64,000 nt of DNA from Clostridium scatologenes (GTDB taxonomy: Bacteria; Bacillota; Clostridia; Clostridiales; Clostridiaceae), in the NCBI RefSeq assembly GCF_000968375.1, contig NZ_CP009933.1, positions 1,426,001-1,490,000 on the forward strand, read 5' to 3'. A model generated the notes under the pieces. It made no database searches. It saw only the letters and a list, made by a program, of their open reading frames with translations, and was not told where the DNA came from. The position numbers were made by a program, and so were the translations under genes. Positions 35,673-44,668 of the stretch are shown here, in pieces. The stretch's first letter is position 1. Every line of letters begins with the position of its first letter.

Positions 35673-37010
35673 ATGAAAAAGTTTATGGAGATTATCGACA
35701 AATATTTAATGCCGGTAGCAGAAAAAATGAATAATAATGTATACTTGACAGTTATAAGAGACGCGTTTATGTTAACGTTACCTTTAATTATATTTGGATC
35801 TGTATTTGTAGTTATAACAAATTTACCATTTTGGTCAAAGGATCAAATTGCAGTACTAGGTAATTATTTAGGAGCAGCTAATAATTCTACAATGTCGATT
35901 ATGACATTGTTTGTGGTGTTTGGTATAGGATATAATTTAAGCAAACACTATAAAATAGAAGCAGTTTATGGAGCAGCTGTATCAGTTGCAGCATTTATCA
36001 TATTAACTCCTACTGTAGTTAAAGGAAAAAAGGAAATGGTAGATTCAGTACTGGCATTTGATAGATTAGGTGCTAAAGGATTGTTTGTTGGAATGATTGC
36101 AGCATTTATAGCAACTGAAATTTATAGAAGAATTGTACAAAAAAATTGGACGATTAAGATGATAGAAGGAGTACCAGAAGCAGTATCAAAATCTTTTGCT
36201 TCATTAATACCAGCATTTATAACATTAAGTTTTTTCTTAATAGTAAGGATAATATTTATGTTTACACCTTGGGGAAATATGCATGATTTCATATACAGGT
36301 TTATACAAACGCCTTTAATGACATTAGGGTCAAGTTTGCCAGCTACTTTAGTTGCAATATTTTTCACACAAATATTCTGGTTCTGTGGACTTCATGGTCA
36401 AATTTTAGTAAATTCTGCTTTAGATCCAATATGGAGGTCATTATCTTTAGAAAATTATCAAGCTTTTACTTCAGGAGCAACACATTTACCTCACATAGTT
36501 ACTAAACAATTTATGGATACTTTTACTGTTTCTATGGGTGGAACAGGTATGACGCTTGCTGTACTTGTAGGAATATTAATATTTGCAAGAAGTAAACAGC
36601 TTAAGGAATTAAGTAAAATTGCTACTCCACCAGGAATATTTAATGTCAATGAACCTGTAATATTTGGGTTTCCAATAGTTTTAAATCCAATGATAATAAT
36701 TCCTTGGATTTTAGCTCCAATGATAGTAACAGTAATTACTTATTTTGCTATGGCAACAGGAATTGTTCCTCAAACTACAGGAGTAGAAGTATCTTGGACA
36801 ATACCAATATTTTTTAGTGGAATGTTAGCTACAAATTCGTTAGCTGGTGGAATATTACAACTTTTTAATTTTGCAGTGGTGCTTTTAATATGGTTACCAT
36901 TTATACTTACTATAGATAGAAAATATAAAAAGGCTGAAAAAGAAGCAAAAGAAGCTATTGAAAAGAATAAAAATGAAATTGTAAACAATAAAAATAATTT
37001 AACAACTTAA
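35673..37010 (+). CDS. PTS lactose/cellobiose-class IIC permease
   Basis: A 445-residue membrane component that imports and phosphorylates a beta-glucoside, with about ten hydrophobic helices. Family motifs include the N-terminal MPVAEKMNNNVYLTVIRDAF, FWFCGLHGQ near residue 235, and the conserved PGIFNVNEPVIFG near 325 that forms the sugar site. The C-terminal tail is charged. It follows IIB by 50 bases. Together with IIA and a 6-phospho-beta-glucosidase the likely substrate is cellobiose or another beta-glucoside; the specificity is inferred from class and neighbours. Confidence 0.93.
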   Translation: MKKFMEIIDKYLMPVAEKMNNNVYLTVIRDAFMLTLPLIIFGSVFVVITNLPFWSKDQIAVLGNYLGAANNSTMSIMTLFVVFGIGYNLSKHYKIEAVYGAAVSVAAFIILTPTVVKGKKEMVDSVLAFDRLGAKGLFVGMIAAFIATEIYRRIVQKNWTIKMIEGVPEAVSKSFASLIPAFITLSFFLIVRIIFMFTPWGNMHDFIYRFIQTPLMTLGSSLPATLVAIFFTQIFWFCGLHGQILVNSALDPIWRSLSLENYQAFTSGATHLPHIVTKQFMDTFTVSMGGTGMTLAVLVGILIFARSKQLKELSKIATPPGIFNVNEPVIFGFPIVLNPMIIIPWILAPMIVTVITYFAMATGIVPQTTGVEVSWTIPIFFSGMLATNSLAGGILQLFNFAVVLLIWLPFILTIDRKYKKAEKEAKEAIEKNKNEIVNNKNNLTT

Positions 37011-37043
37011 ACAAAAATAAAAGAAAAATTAGAGGTGTATGGA

Positions 37044-37364
37044 ATGGAAGAATTAGAGAATGTACCATTTGAATTGATATTATATGCAGGAAATGGAAGA
37101 TCTTATTCTATGGAAGCAATACAAGAAGCTAAAAAAGGTAATTATAAAAAAGCAGATGAACTAATAAAAAAGGCATCAGAAGAACTTGGAAAGGCTCATG
37201 AATTTCAAACTAAGTTAATTCAAGCTGAAGCAAATGGTGAGTCAAAACCAGTAAATATTTTACTTGTACACGCTCAGGATCACCTTATGACAGCTATGAC
37301 AGTTAGAGATTTAGCAATAGAAATAGTAGAATTATATAAAGTTAAGATGGGAGAGACAATATGA
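37044..37364 (+). CDS. PTS lactose/cellobiose-class IIA component
   Basis: A 106-residue trimeric phosphocarrier. The phosphorylation site is His76 in LVHAQDHLM, with Asp79 the usual trimer-core metal ligand. It receives phosphate from HPr and donates it to IIB. A GTG at 37035 is in frame, but it overlaps the AGAGG ribosome-binding site; the ATG at 37044 gives the standard N terminus MEELENVPFELI. Its last four bases overlap the start of the glucosidase gene (ATGA), showing translational coupling. Confidence 0.93.
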   Translation: MEELENVPFELILYAGNGRSYSMEAIQEAKKGNYKKADELIKKASEELGKAHEFQTKLIQAEANGESKPVNILLVHAQDHLMTAMTVRDLAIEIVELYKVKMGETI

Positions 37365-38749
37365 GCATTAAATATAAATTCCCAAAAGATTTTTGGTGGG
37401 GAAGTGCAGCTTCTGCCACTCAAATAGAAGGAGCAGGAAAAGAAGATGACAAGGGATTAAGTATATGGGATTTATGGTATGAAAAGGAGCCTAATAGATT
37501 TTTTCAAGGTGTATCATCAGAAGTTGCATCAGATTTTTATCATAGATATAAAGAAGATATAAAACTGATGAGGGAAATAGGCCATAATTCATTTAGGTTT
37601 TCAATTTCCTGGTCTAGATTGATTCCAGATGGAACTGGCAGAATAAATGAAAAGGCAGTAGAGTTTTATAATAATGTAATAAATGAATTAATAAAAAGTG
37701 ATATAGAACCTTTTGTAACATTATATCATTTTGATATGCCTCTAGAAATGCAGTACAAAGGCGGATGGGAAAGCAGGGAAGTAGTAGATGCATATAGTAA
37801 ATATGCAAAGATTTGTTTTAAGTTATTTGGTGATCGAGTAAAGGTGTGGATTACACATAATGAACCAATAGTTCCTGTAGAAGGTGGATATTTACATGAT
37901 TTTCATTATCCTAACATAGTAGACTTTAAAAGAGGAATTCAAGTAGGCTTTAATACTATGCTTTCCCATTGCAAAGCAGTTAAAGAATTTAAAAGTTTAA
38001 ATATACAAAATGGTAAGATAGGTATAGTTCTAAATTTAACACCATCATATCCTAGAAGCAGTAATATAGGCGATTTAGAAGCGGCTACTATAGCAGATTT
38101 AATATATAATAAAAGTTTTTTAGATCCAGTAGTAAAAGGAGAATATCCTAAAGAACTTATACAGTTATTTAAAGAAAATGATTTATTACCTTGTGTAGAG
38201 AATGGTGATAAAGAATTAATAAAGAATAATCTAGTGGATTTTCTTGGAGTTAATTATTATATGCCAAGGAGAGTAAAAGCAAAGGAAAATATGCCTAATC
38301 CTAATGCACCAATGATGCCAGAAACCTTTTTTGACAATTATGAAATGCCAGGAAGAAAAATGAATGTTTACAGGGGATGGGAAATTTATGAAAAGGGTAT
38401 ATATGATATAATGATTAATTTAAAAAACAATTATGGTAATATAGAATGTTATGTATCAGAAAATGGTATGGGTGTTGAAAATGAAGAAAGATTTATTAAA
38501 GATGGTATCATTGATGACAGTTATAGAATAGATTTTGTAAGGGAACATTTAAAATGGCTTCATAAATCCATACAAGAGGGCTGTAATGTGAAAGGATATC
38601 ACATGTGGACATTTATAGATAGCTGGTCATGGAGTAATGCTTATAAGAATAGATATGGATTTGTTCAATTAGATTTAAAAACACAAAAAAGAACTTTAAA
38701 GAAAAGTGCTTATTGGATAAAAGAAGTTTGTAAAAATAATGGTTTTTAA
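37361..38749 (+). CDS. 6-phospho-beta-glucosidase (GH1)
   Basis: A 462-residue family 1 glycoside hydrolase that cleaves the phosphorylated beta-glucoside delivered by the PTS. The catalytic acid/base Glu168 is in THNEP and the nucleophile Glu367 in YVSENGMG. The N-terminal signature FPKDFWWGSAASATQIEG is typical. The phosphate-binding pocket is expected near the C terminus (KNRYGFVQLD). It overlaps the IIA gene by four bases and ends the operon before a long hairpin terminator. Confidence 0.95.
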   Translation: MSIKYKFPKDFWWGSAASATQIEGAGKEDDKGLSIWDLWYEKEPNRFFQGVSSEVASDFYHRYKEDIKLMREIGHNSFRFSISWSRLIPDGTGRINEKAVEFYNNVINELIKSDIEPFVTLYHFDMPLEMQYKGGWESREVVDAYSKYAKICFKLFGDRVKVWITHNEPIVPVEGGYLHDFHYPNIVDFKRGIQVGFNTMLSHCKAVKEFKSLNIQNGKIGIVLNLTPSYPRSSNIGDLEAATIADLIYNKSFLDPVVKGEYPKELIQLFKENDLLPCVENGDKELIKNNLVDFLGVNYYMPRRVKAKENMPNPNAPMMPETFFDNYEMPGRKMNVYRGWEIYEKGIYDIMINLKNNYGNIECYVSENGMGVENEERFIKDGIIDDSYRIDFVREHLKWLHKSIQEGCNVKGYHMWTFIDSWSWSNAYKNRYGFVQLDLKTQKRTLKKSAYWIKEVCKNNGF

Positions 38750-38789
38750 AATTATATATAACATAGAAATTTAGTAAAAAGTAATAATT

Positions 38790-38853
38790 AAAAAGTACTC
38801 TTTGTGAAAAAATTTTTTATCATTTAAATTATTTTCATAAAAGGGTACTTTTT
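38790..38853. terminator. Long hairpin terminator of the PTS operon
   Basis: AAAAAGTAC (38790-38798) pairs with GTACTTTTT, and the stem continues inward to about 24 pairs with a few wobbles. A T-rich end follows. It probably also stops the convergent nitroreductase transcript. Confidence 0.8.
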
Positions 38854-38922
38854 GTGTGTAAAAGGTGATAACTCTTATCTTCAAGTTTTGCTTTGTTTAC
38901 AAAAAATAGAGTATTTTATAGA

Positions 38923-39459
38923 TTAGTCTATAAATAGGGAAATTTCATCTAGACTTTTACGTATTTTATTTCGAAGTTTTTTATCAGCAGAATAGCCAAT
39001 ACTCACTACTAACCTGATCCTTTTAGATTTTGGTATGCTCAACAGTGTTTTTAATTCTTTTTCATTAAACCAACCCATAATGCATGTAGATAGTCCTAAT
39101 TCAGTAGCTGCAAGACATAAATGAGCAGTTGCAATACCAATGTCTATAGAAGAGTAATCTTGATTTTTAATAGTTCCTCCAATACGAGCTTTAATATCTG
39201 ATTTTTCTTCTAATATTATAATAAATGCTGGACAATTATCTGTAAATTTATTCATAACTAAGTTTTGAAGACATTTTGCAACTTTAGGCGATAGTTTTTT
39301 ATTGTTTACAACTATGAATTTCCACGGCTGACCATTGCAGGCAGAAGGAGCAATTCTACATGCTTCTATACAATCTATTAGCTTTTCTTTTTCAACTGGT
39401 TTATCTTCATAATTTCTACAACTTTCTCGTTTATTAATTAAATCAAAATAATTAGTCAT
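38923..39459 (-). CDS. Nitroreductase family protein
   Basis: A 178-residue FMN-dependent oxidoreductase of the nitroreductase fold. The FMN phosphate-binding start KRESCRNYEDKPVEK (residues 10-24), the SACNGQPWKFIVV motif and the C-terminal CIMGWFNE and VSIGY segments are present. It probably uses NAD(P)H to reduce nitro-compounds or quinone-like electrophiles; the physiological substrate is unknown. The ribosome-binding site AAAGGA is well placed. A short possible reading frame lies just upstream on the same strand. Confidence 0.9.
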   Translation of the reverse strand: MTNYFDLINKRESCRNYEDKPVEKEKLIDCIEACRIAPSACNGQPWKFIVVNNKKLSPKVAKCLQNLVMNKFTDNCPAFIIILEEKSDIKARIGGTIKNQDYSSIDIGIATAHLCLAATELGLSTCIMGWFNEKELKTLLSIPKSKRIRLVVSIGYSADKKLRNKIRKSLDEISLFID

Positions 39460-39484
39460 AAATATGTTCCTTTCATATATTATT

Positions 39485-39610
39485 TTAGCAAATTTTCATT
39501 ACATTGCTACCATTGATATTTTTCTCAGCCCAATTTGCTATATATTCTATAGCATGATTATCATTAGAACTGAACTTGTAATTTATTTTTGTATATTTGA
39601 ATGTAAACAT
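39485..39610 (-). CDS. Possible 41-residue small protein
   Basis: A short open frame on the minus strand from ATG at 39610, with coding-like composition (segment NHAIEYIANWAEKNI) and a stop 25 bases before the nitroreductase start. It has no good Shine-Dalgarno sequence, though a TATAAA box lies just upstream. It could be a leaderless small gene, or the remnant of a decayed one. Confidence 0.25.
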   Translation of the reverse strand: MFTFKYTKINYKFSSNDNHAIEYIANWAEKNINGSNVMKIC

Positions 39611-39666
39611 AATATATATTTTATACTAAAAATTTAAATTGTCCAATATGACAATAAAGGTAATCC

Positions 39667-41169
39667 TTAAAAAACTTTTTTAAGGATGAAAATTGCAAAA
39701 ATTAAACATAGAAAAAATGAAGATAGTATGACAGTGAAAACTTTAAATGTAAACATAAAAGAAGGTATTAAGTTATAAAGTATAGATGGTATTAAATACA
39801 AAAAAATACCTAAAAGAATGTATATCAAAAGGTCATTTAAATTTAAGTTTATGTTAAAAGTTTTTCTTATTTCATACAAATTCAAAATCAAAGTTGAAAG
39901 AGAAGTCAATATTATACTTATACCGCATCCATATATGTTTATCCAGGATATGCCGGTAAGGACATATAGAAGAATTATTTCTTCTAAGGATACAATTAAT
40001 GAATTTCTAAGTATAATATTTTGTTTACCTAACCCATTTAATATTGCAAGAGTTGTCACAGCAGTATAAGTAATTGGTGCACAAAGGCAGGCAAATCGTA
40101 TATAGTATCCTAAGTCTGTTCTGAAAAAAAATAATTTTCCTAATTCATTAGGAATAGTCATACAAATAGCCATAGTAGTAATTCCAAGAAGAAAAGAAAT
40201 TTTTATAACTTGAGTTATTCTAGTTTCTATTGACCAGTAATCTTTTTTACTTAGTTTTTCAGATAGATCAGGTACAAGTACTGTGGAGATAGAATTTACG
40301 ATTGCAATAGGAAAAAATATTATGCTTAAAGCCATAGATTTAAATTTACCTATCATAGATAAAGCTAGAGAATATTCTATTCCTGAACTAACAAGTCTTC
40401 TTGGTATTATTAAAGCTGATATTGCAGATAATCCTGTAGTCAAAAATCCATTTATGCATAGAGGAAAAGATATAATAATTATGTTAAATAGAAGTTGAAG
40501 TTTATCTTCTTTAGTATTAAAGGTAATTCCAAGTTGTAATTTTTTCTTCTTATAAAAAATATAAAGTAAAATCAGACTTATACCTTCACCTAGTGTTAAA
40601 GTTACAAAAGCAGCTGTAACAGTAGTTGAAATTTCTTTGAGGAATAATGTAGTTACTATGCTAAGAAATATAATTATTCTTGCAAATTTTTCAAATATGT
40701 CTATAATAGCAGGTATTTTGATATCTGATACACCATAAAAATAACCTTTAAGTATTGAAGAAAGTGCTATAAAAAGCATTGCAGGACAAAAAGCTTGTAT
40801 ACAATGTATAGTTCTAGAATCTTCTATTATATTATTACCTATGTATGAAGCCGATATAAATATACAACAAATAATTATAATTGACCAAATAGAGTCAAAC
40901 AGCATAGATATGTCTATAGATCTGTTTAAATTTCTAAAATCATTTTTACTATAATAAATTGCAGCAACCTTTGATATAGCTGTTACCATACCACCACATA
41001 TAAGACATATAAATAAGTCGTATATAGGCATTACTAGTCCATAAAGTCCCATACCTTCAGCACCCATTTTTCGGGAAAGTATTATGGAAAATGCAAAACC
41101 AAAAATGCCAGTAATTAAGTTAGATAATATTAATGTGAGTGAATTTTTTAAAAATCTATCTCTTACCAA
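39667..41169 (-). CDS. spoVB: Stage V sporulation protein B-like flippase
   Basis: A 500-residue membrane protein of the MVF/MOP superfamily with about fourteen helices. The opening FLKNSLTLILSNLITGIFGF and SRKMGAEGMGLYGLVMPIY are typical of SpoVB, which flips lipid-linked cell-wall precursors and is needed for the spore cortex. The start is TTG at 41169 with GAGGT upstream; no ATG fits. Clostridia often have several SpoVB paralogues, so it could be a related polysaccharide exporter with a non-sporulation role. Single gene on the minus strand. Confidence 0.85.
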   Translation of the reverse strand: MVRDRFLKNSLTLILSNLITGIFGFAFSIILSRKMGAEGMGLYGLVMPIYDLFICLICGGMVTAISKVAAIYYSKNDFRNLNRSIDISMLFDSIWSIIIICCIFISASYIGNNIIEDSRTIHCIQAFCPAMLFIALSSILKGYFYGVSDIKIPAIIDIFEKFARIIIFLSIVTTLFLKEISTTVTAAFVTLTLGEGISLILLYIFYKKKKLQLGITFNTKEDKLQLLFNIIIISFPLCINGFLTTGLSAISALIIPRRLVSSGIEYSLALSMIGKFKSMALSIIFFPIAIVNSISTVLVPDLSEKLSKKDYWSIETRITQVIKISFLLGITTMAICMTIPNELGKLFFFRTDLGYYIRFACLCAPITYTAVTTLAILNGLGKQNIILRNSLIVSLEEIILLYVLTGISWINIYGCGISIILTSLSTLILNLYEIRKTFNINLNLNDLLIYILLGIFLYLIPSILYNLIPSFMFTFKVFTVILSSFFLCLIFAIFILKKVF

Positions 41170-41293
41170 AATAAAACCTCATTTACATCAAATTATTAGT
41201 ATTTATATATATGCTTTTAATTTAAAAAGTATAATAAGTGATAAATTTTATGCTATACTAAAATTGAAAATTATTTAGAAAGGGATGTTATTT

Positions 41294-41854
41294 ATGGTTA
41301 AAATGACTTGTGTTGTTTGTGGTGTAGAAATAAATGAAAAAAATTATAATTTTAATAAAGAAGCATTTATAAATTCAAATAGTAATGGAAAAATTATGTA
41401 TTGTCCATTTTGTGGAGCACCAATAGAATATTTAATAGAAAATGGAGAAGAAATAAAATATGATAGGAATAAATTAGATGAGAACGATTTGAAAATAATA
41501 GACCATGCAGTTAAATTGGAAGTTTTTAATGGAGATTTTTATAAGAAGGCTTCGGATATGGCAAAAGATGAAAATATAAAAAATATGTTTAAGGCTTTAT
41601 CAAGTATAGAATATATGCATGCTAGAATCCATAAGAAAATAGCTGGTATTAAAGAAATGCCGGTACTTAGAAGTATGGATTATTCAAAATACGATACTGA
41701 TGAAGCTTTGCTTGATGCAGCTTGCCAAAGGGAAAAACATGCTGTAGAGTACTATAAAAAATATGGGAAAGAAATTCATGAAGAAAATATTGTAAAGATA
41801 TTTAATGTACTTTCTAAAGTTGAAGAAGAACATATAATACTTACAAGTGAATAA
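41294..41854 (+). CDS. Ferritin-like (rubrerythrin-type) protein with N-terminal zinc-ribbon-like segment
   Basis: A 186-residue protein. Residues 1-50 hold two CxxC knuckles (MTCVVCG and YCPFCGAP), as in rubredoxin or zinc-ribbon folds. Residues about 65-186 form a four-helix ferritin-like domain with ligand-type motifs KLEVFNGDFYKKA, SIEYMHARIHKK, REKHAVEYYKKY and VEEEHIILT. It probably binds a diiron centre and acts in peroxide or oxygen detoxification, but it is clearly different from the reverse rubrerythrin earlier in the window. I chose the ATG at 41294 because the one at 41285 abuts the ribosome-binding site. Confidence 0.8.
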   Translation: MVKMTCVVCGVEINEKNYNFNKEAFINSNSNGKIMYCPFCGAPIEYLIENGEEIKYDRNKLDENDLKIIDHAVKLEVFNGDFYKKASDMAKDENIKNMFKALSSIEYMHARIHKKIAGIKEMPVLRSMDYSKYDTDEALLDAACQREKHAVEYYKKYGKEIHEENIVKIFNVLSKVEEEHIILTSE

Positions 41855-41971
41855 TTGAAAATTAATTATGGTTTTTATTTAAACTTTTAATAAATAGCTT
41901 AGAAATATACATATACAGTAAATTTTTAAAATATATATATCTTAAAGAAATCTTGTATGAGGGGATGTAAG

Positions 41972-43282
41972 GTGAAAAAATTTTTTAAAATTTTATTGTT
42001 GTTTTTTTGTATGATTTTTATAATTATTATAATAAAAAAGCATTATTATAATGATTATAGTGCTAAAAATTTAAATATGAATGTTAAGGATTTAAAATAT
42101 AACATAAAATATAAAGGTTTAAAATCATCAGTGGATTTTACCATGGACAATGATGGAAATTATTACATAGCATACAAGGATAAGATACAAATCATAAAAG
42201 ATAATGGTAAAAGCTACTACTTGTTTAAAAATAGCAATTTAAATATTTGTAGTATAGAATATTTTAATAATAAGTTATATTTTTCATCAGATACTAAAAT
42301 ATATTGTTATGATATTAAAAATAACAAAACTTCAGAGATAGTTAAAGATATACCAAACTATGGAGATTATAAGAATAGTATTATAAAAGTAAGAGGCAAC
42401 TATCTATATATATCAGTAGGATCAGCTACAAATTCAGGTGTAGTTGGTGAAGATAATAAATGGATTAAAGAAAATCCATATAGTCATGATATATCTCCAA
42501 AAGACATAACATTAAAAGGTATAAATTTTGGAAAATTTAAAACTGGAGCATATCAAAGCTGCAAAACTAAAAGTATAAAAGGTCAAATAATTCCGGAACA
42601 TTTTCCTGGAAACTCCAGTATATTAATATATAATCTAAATACTGGGAATATGGAAACCATGGCTTGGGGAATAAGAAATGTAACAGGAATGGATTTTACA
42701 AGTGAGGGTAAATTAATAGCAGCAATAGGTGGGATGGAAGATAGAGGGGTAAGACCTGTTAAAGGTGATACAGATTATATATATGAAATAAGAAAAAATA
42801 CTTGGTATGGATGGCCTGATTATAGTGGAGGAGATCCTGTTACATCACCTAAGTTTAGAGGAAAGGCAAATTCCATGATTCAATTTATATTAGAAAATCA
42901 TCCAACTACAAATCCTCCGGCACCACTTTATCAGCATAAGACTTTAAGTAGCATAAAATCATTAGTTGTAGATAATAATGGAGTTTTAAGTATTAAGAAT
43001 GCCATGTATTTTTATGATATAACAAGTAAAATATTGTATAAATTTAATGGTGCAGGAGCTGTTGAGGAAGAAGCTAAATTCAATAGAGGCGATGCTTCCA
43101 GTTTGAAATTTTATGAGAAAAGTTTATTGATACTTGACGGAAAAGAAGGATATTTATATAGTATAGAAAAAGGAAATATTAATAATGTCTTAAAAGTAAA
43201 TAAAAGTATTTATTTTTACTTATTAGCATTAGTTGTTGTACTTATAGTAATTTTATTAAAATTTGAAAAGAAACTAATTTAA
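41972..43282 (+). CDS. Membrane-anchored beta-propeller protein, glucose/sorbosone dehydrogenase-like
   Basis: A 436-residue protein with an N-terminal membrane anchor or signal (residues 3-21), an extracellular six-bladed propeller and a second hydrophobic helix at the C terminus (about 410-430). The propeller carries the sugar-dehydrogenase-like signature: WGIRNVTGMDF, then DRGVRP...DYIYEI and NTWYGWPDYSGGDP. Soluble relatives use PQQ. Clostridia usually lack PQQ synthesis, so dehydrogenase activity is doubtful and a binding role is possible. GTG at 41972 has GAGGGG at ideal distance and is preferred to the ATG at 41957. It begins a probable four-gene operon. Confidence 0.72.
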   Translation: MKKFFKILLLFFCMIFIIIIIKKHYYNDYSAKNLNMNVKDLKYNIKYKGLKSSVDFTMDNDGNYYIAYKDKIQIIKDNGKSYYLFKNSNLNICSIEYFNNKLYFSSDTKIYCYDIKNNKTSEIVKDIPNYGDYKNSIIKVRGNYLYISVGSATNSGVVGEDNKWIKENPYSHDISPKDITLKGINFGKFKTGAYQSCKTKSIKGQIIPEHFPGNSSILIYNLNTGNMETMAWGIRNVTGMDFTSEGKLIAAIGGMEDRGVRPVKGDTDYIYEIRKNTWYGWPDYSGGDPVTSPKFRGKANSMIQFILENHPTTNPPAPLYQHKTLSSIKSLVVDNNGVLSIKNAMYFYDITSKILYKFNGAGAVEEEAKFNRGDASSLKFYEKSLLILDGKEGYLYSIEKGNINNVLKVNKSIYFYLLALVVVLIVILLKFEKKLI

Positions 43283-43314
43283 ATTTTAAAAACAAAAGGG
43301 AGATAGAATTATAA

Positions 43315-44031
43315 ATGAAAAACAAATTTGAAAGTACGTATGGTAACGCATTAAAAGGTATAATGCATGCAGTTAATCCTCTTAAAAAAAAGTTTTTGAA
43401 AACTTATTGTACTGTTCACAAGTTTATAATAATACAGGCAATTGAAATATTAAAAAATGATGGTTATGAAGAAGAAGCTAATTTTTTTAAAAAACACATA
43501 GCTAGCCTTAATAATGGAGTAACATGGGCAGATCAAGATTTTAAAAGTTCAAACCATTTTTATCATGTAACTAGAGGTAAAGGATTATATGGATTTTCAG
43601 ATGCTTTAACAGAATGTAAAAAGTATTACAATAGATCAATAGGATTTATTGATGCTGGTGATGTATCTAAAGCATTATTCTATTTTGGAGCTGCTTGTCA
43701 CCTAGTACAAGATACTACAGTACCACAACATGTAAATAATAAACTTTTAAAAAGCCATAGAAAGTTTGAACTATGGATTATAAGTAGGCTTATGACTGAT
43801 TATTCTTTTATAGCTAAAGATGGCACTGTAATATACGATGAAATAGAAGATTATATAGTTAATAATGCTATTATGGCAAATAGCACTTATATTAAGAATT
43901 TGGCAGTACATTCTAGGGATGAAAAATATTCTAGAATAGCTACTACAATATTAAAAGAAGCGCAAAGAACTACGGCAGGCTTTATGGTTAAATATTACAA
44001 AGATATAAATAAATATAAAATTCTTCCTTGA
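43315..44031 (+). CDS. Zinc-dependent phospholipase C family protein, no signal peptide
   Basis: A 238-residue protein resembling the catalytic domain of clostridial alpha-toxin/PLC (PF00882). Candidate metal ligands keep the family order: His35, Asp73 (WADQD), His81 (NHFYH), His129 and Asp133 (CHLVQD), His139 (PQHV), His148 and Glu152 (SHRKFE). The spacings 129-133-139 and 148-152 equal those of alpha-toxin. The exported toxin's mature N-terminal Trp, also a ligand, is missing, and there is no signal peptide or membrane-binding C2-like domain. It may therefore act inside the cell or be exported otherwise. It follows the propeller gene by 32 bases. Confidence 0.85.
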   Translation: MKNKFESTYGNALKGIMHAVNPLKKKFLKTYCTVHKFIIIQAIEILKNDGYEEEANFFKKHIASLNNGVTWADQDFKSSNHFYHVTRGKGLYGFSDALTECKKYYNRSIGFIDAGDVSKALFYFGAACHLVQDTTVPQHVNNKLLKSHRKFELWIISRLMTDYSFIAKDGTVIYDEIEDYIVNNAIMANSTYIKNLAVHSRDEKYSRIATTILKEAQRTTAGFMVKYYKDINKYKILP

Positions 44032-44083
44032 TTTGGAGGAATTTTTTTTCTTTTGCAGAAACTATATAAAAGGTGGTGATTGC

Positions 44084-44668
44084 ATGAAAAAAGAGATTTT
44101 TTTGAATATGGAAAACCAAATTTTTAAAGGAAATGTGCTTGATATAGGTTTTGAAAATGATGGAATCATATATAATGTATGTAAAGAAGGAAGTGAAGAT
44201 ATAAATGTTGATTATATAACTGGAAAGGAAGGAGAAATAAATGTAAAGAATAATTTTTATGATATCTGTATTTTATTCTTTTCTTTTAGCAGTATATGGT
44301 TTAAAATGAACAAGAAAAGTTTTATAAAAAATATATATAATTATTTAAATAAAGATGGGATACTTTATATATGGGATATAGATAAAGGGTATAAAAAAAT
44401 GTTTTTTGGTAATATAAATGTAACAATACCAGGAAATAAGATTAAACAAATAAAAATTAAGGATTTAAATATATTTAAAGATAATTCTAAGAATAATACA
44501 GTCAGTGTTTTACAGGATTATTTTGATATAATCGAAGGTAATGTTTTAAATGGCATTTATTATATTAAAGCGAAGAAGAAAGTCAAAGTAAAAATTAATG
44601 CTTACAAAGAAGAAAGCTTGCAGGAAGGAAATGAAAGAAAAGATGAAAGTAGTATTAACAGCGCTTAA
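44084..44668 (+). CDS. Degenerate class I methyltransferase-like protein
   Basis: A 194-residue protein that looks like a Rossmann-fold SAM-dependent methyltransferase with weakened motifs. GNVLDIGFENDG (about residues 17-28) stands for motif I but lacks the second glycine, and FYDICILFFSF and YLNKDGILYIWDI resemble motifs II and III. The tail is lysine- and glutamate-rich. It may have lost catalysis. The ATG at 44084 follows AAAGGTGGTG; a start at 44033 is unsupported. The gene overlaps the following radical SAM gene, indicating cotranscription. Confidence 0.6.
   Translation: MKKEIFLNMENQIFKGNVLDIGFENDGIIYNVCKEGSEDINVDYITGKEGEINVKNNFYDICILFFSFSSIWFKMNKKSFIKNIYNYLNKDGILYIWDIDKGYKKMFFGNINVTIPGNKIKQIKIKDLNIFKDNSKNNTVSVLQDYFDIIEGNVLNGIYYIKAKKKVKVKINAYKEESLQEGNERKDESSINSA

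Noticed and set aside
44598..44642. Longer N terminus for the radical SAM protein (MLTKKKACRKEM...)
   Set aside because: The extra residues are not part of the family N terminus and overlap the previous gene; no ribosome-binding site supports them.
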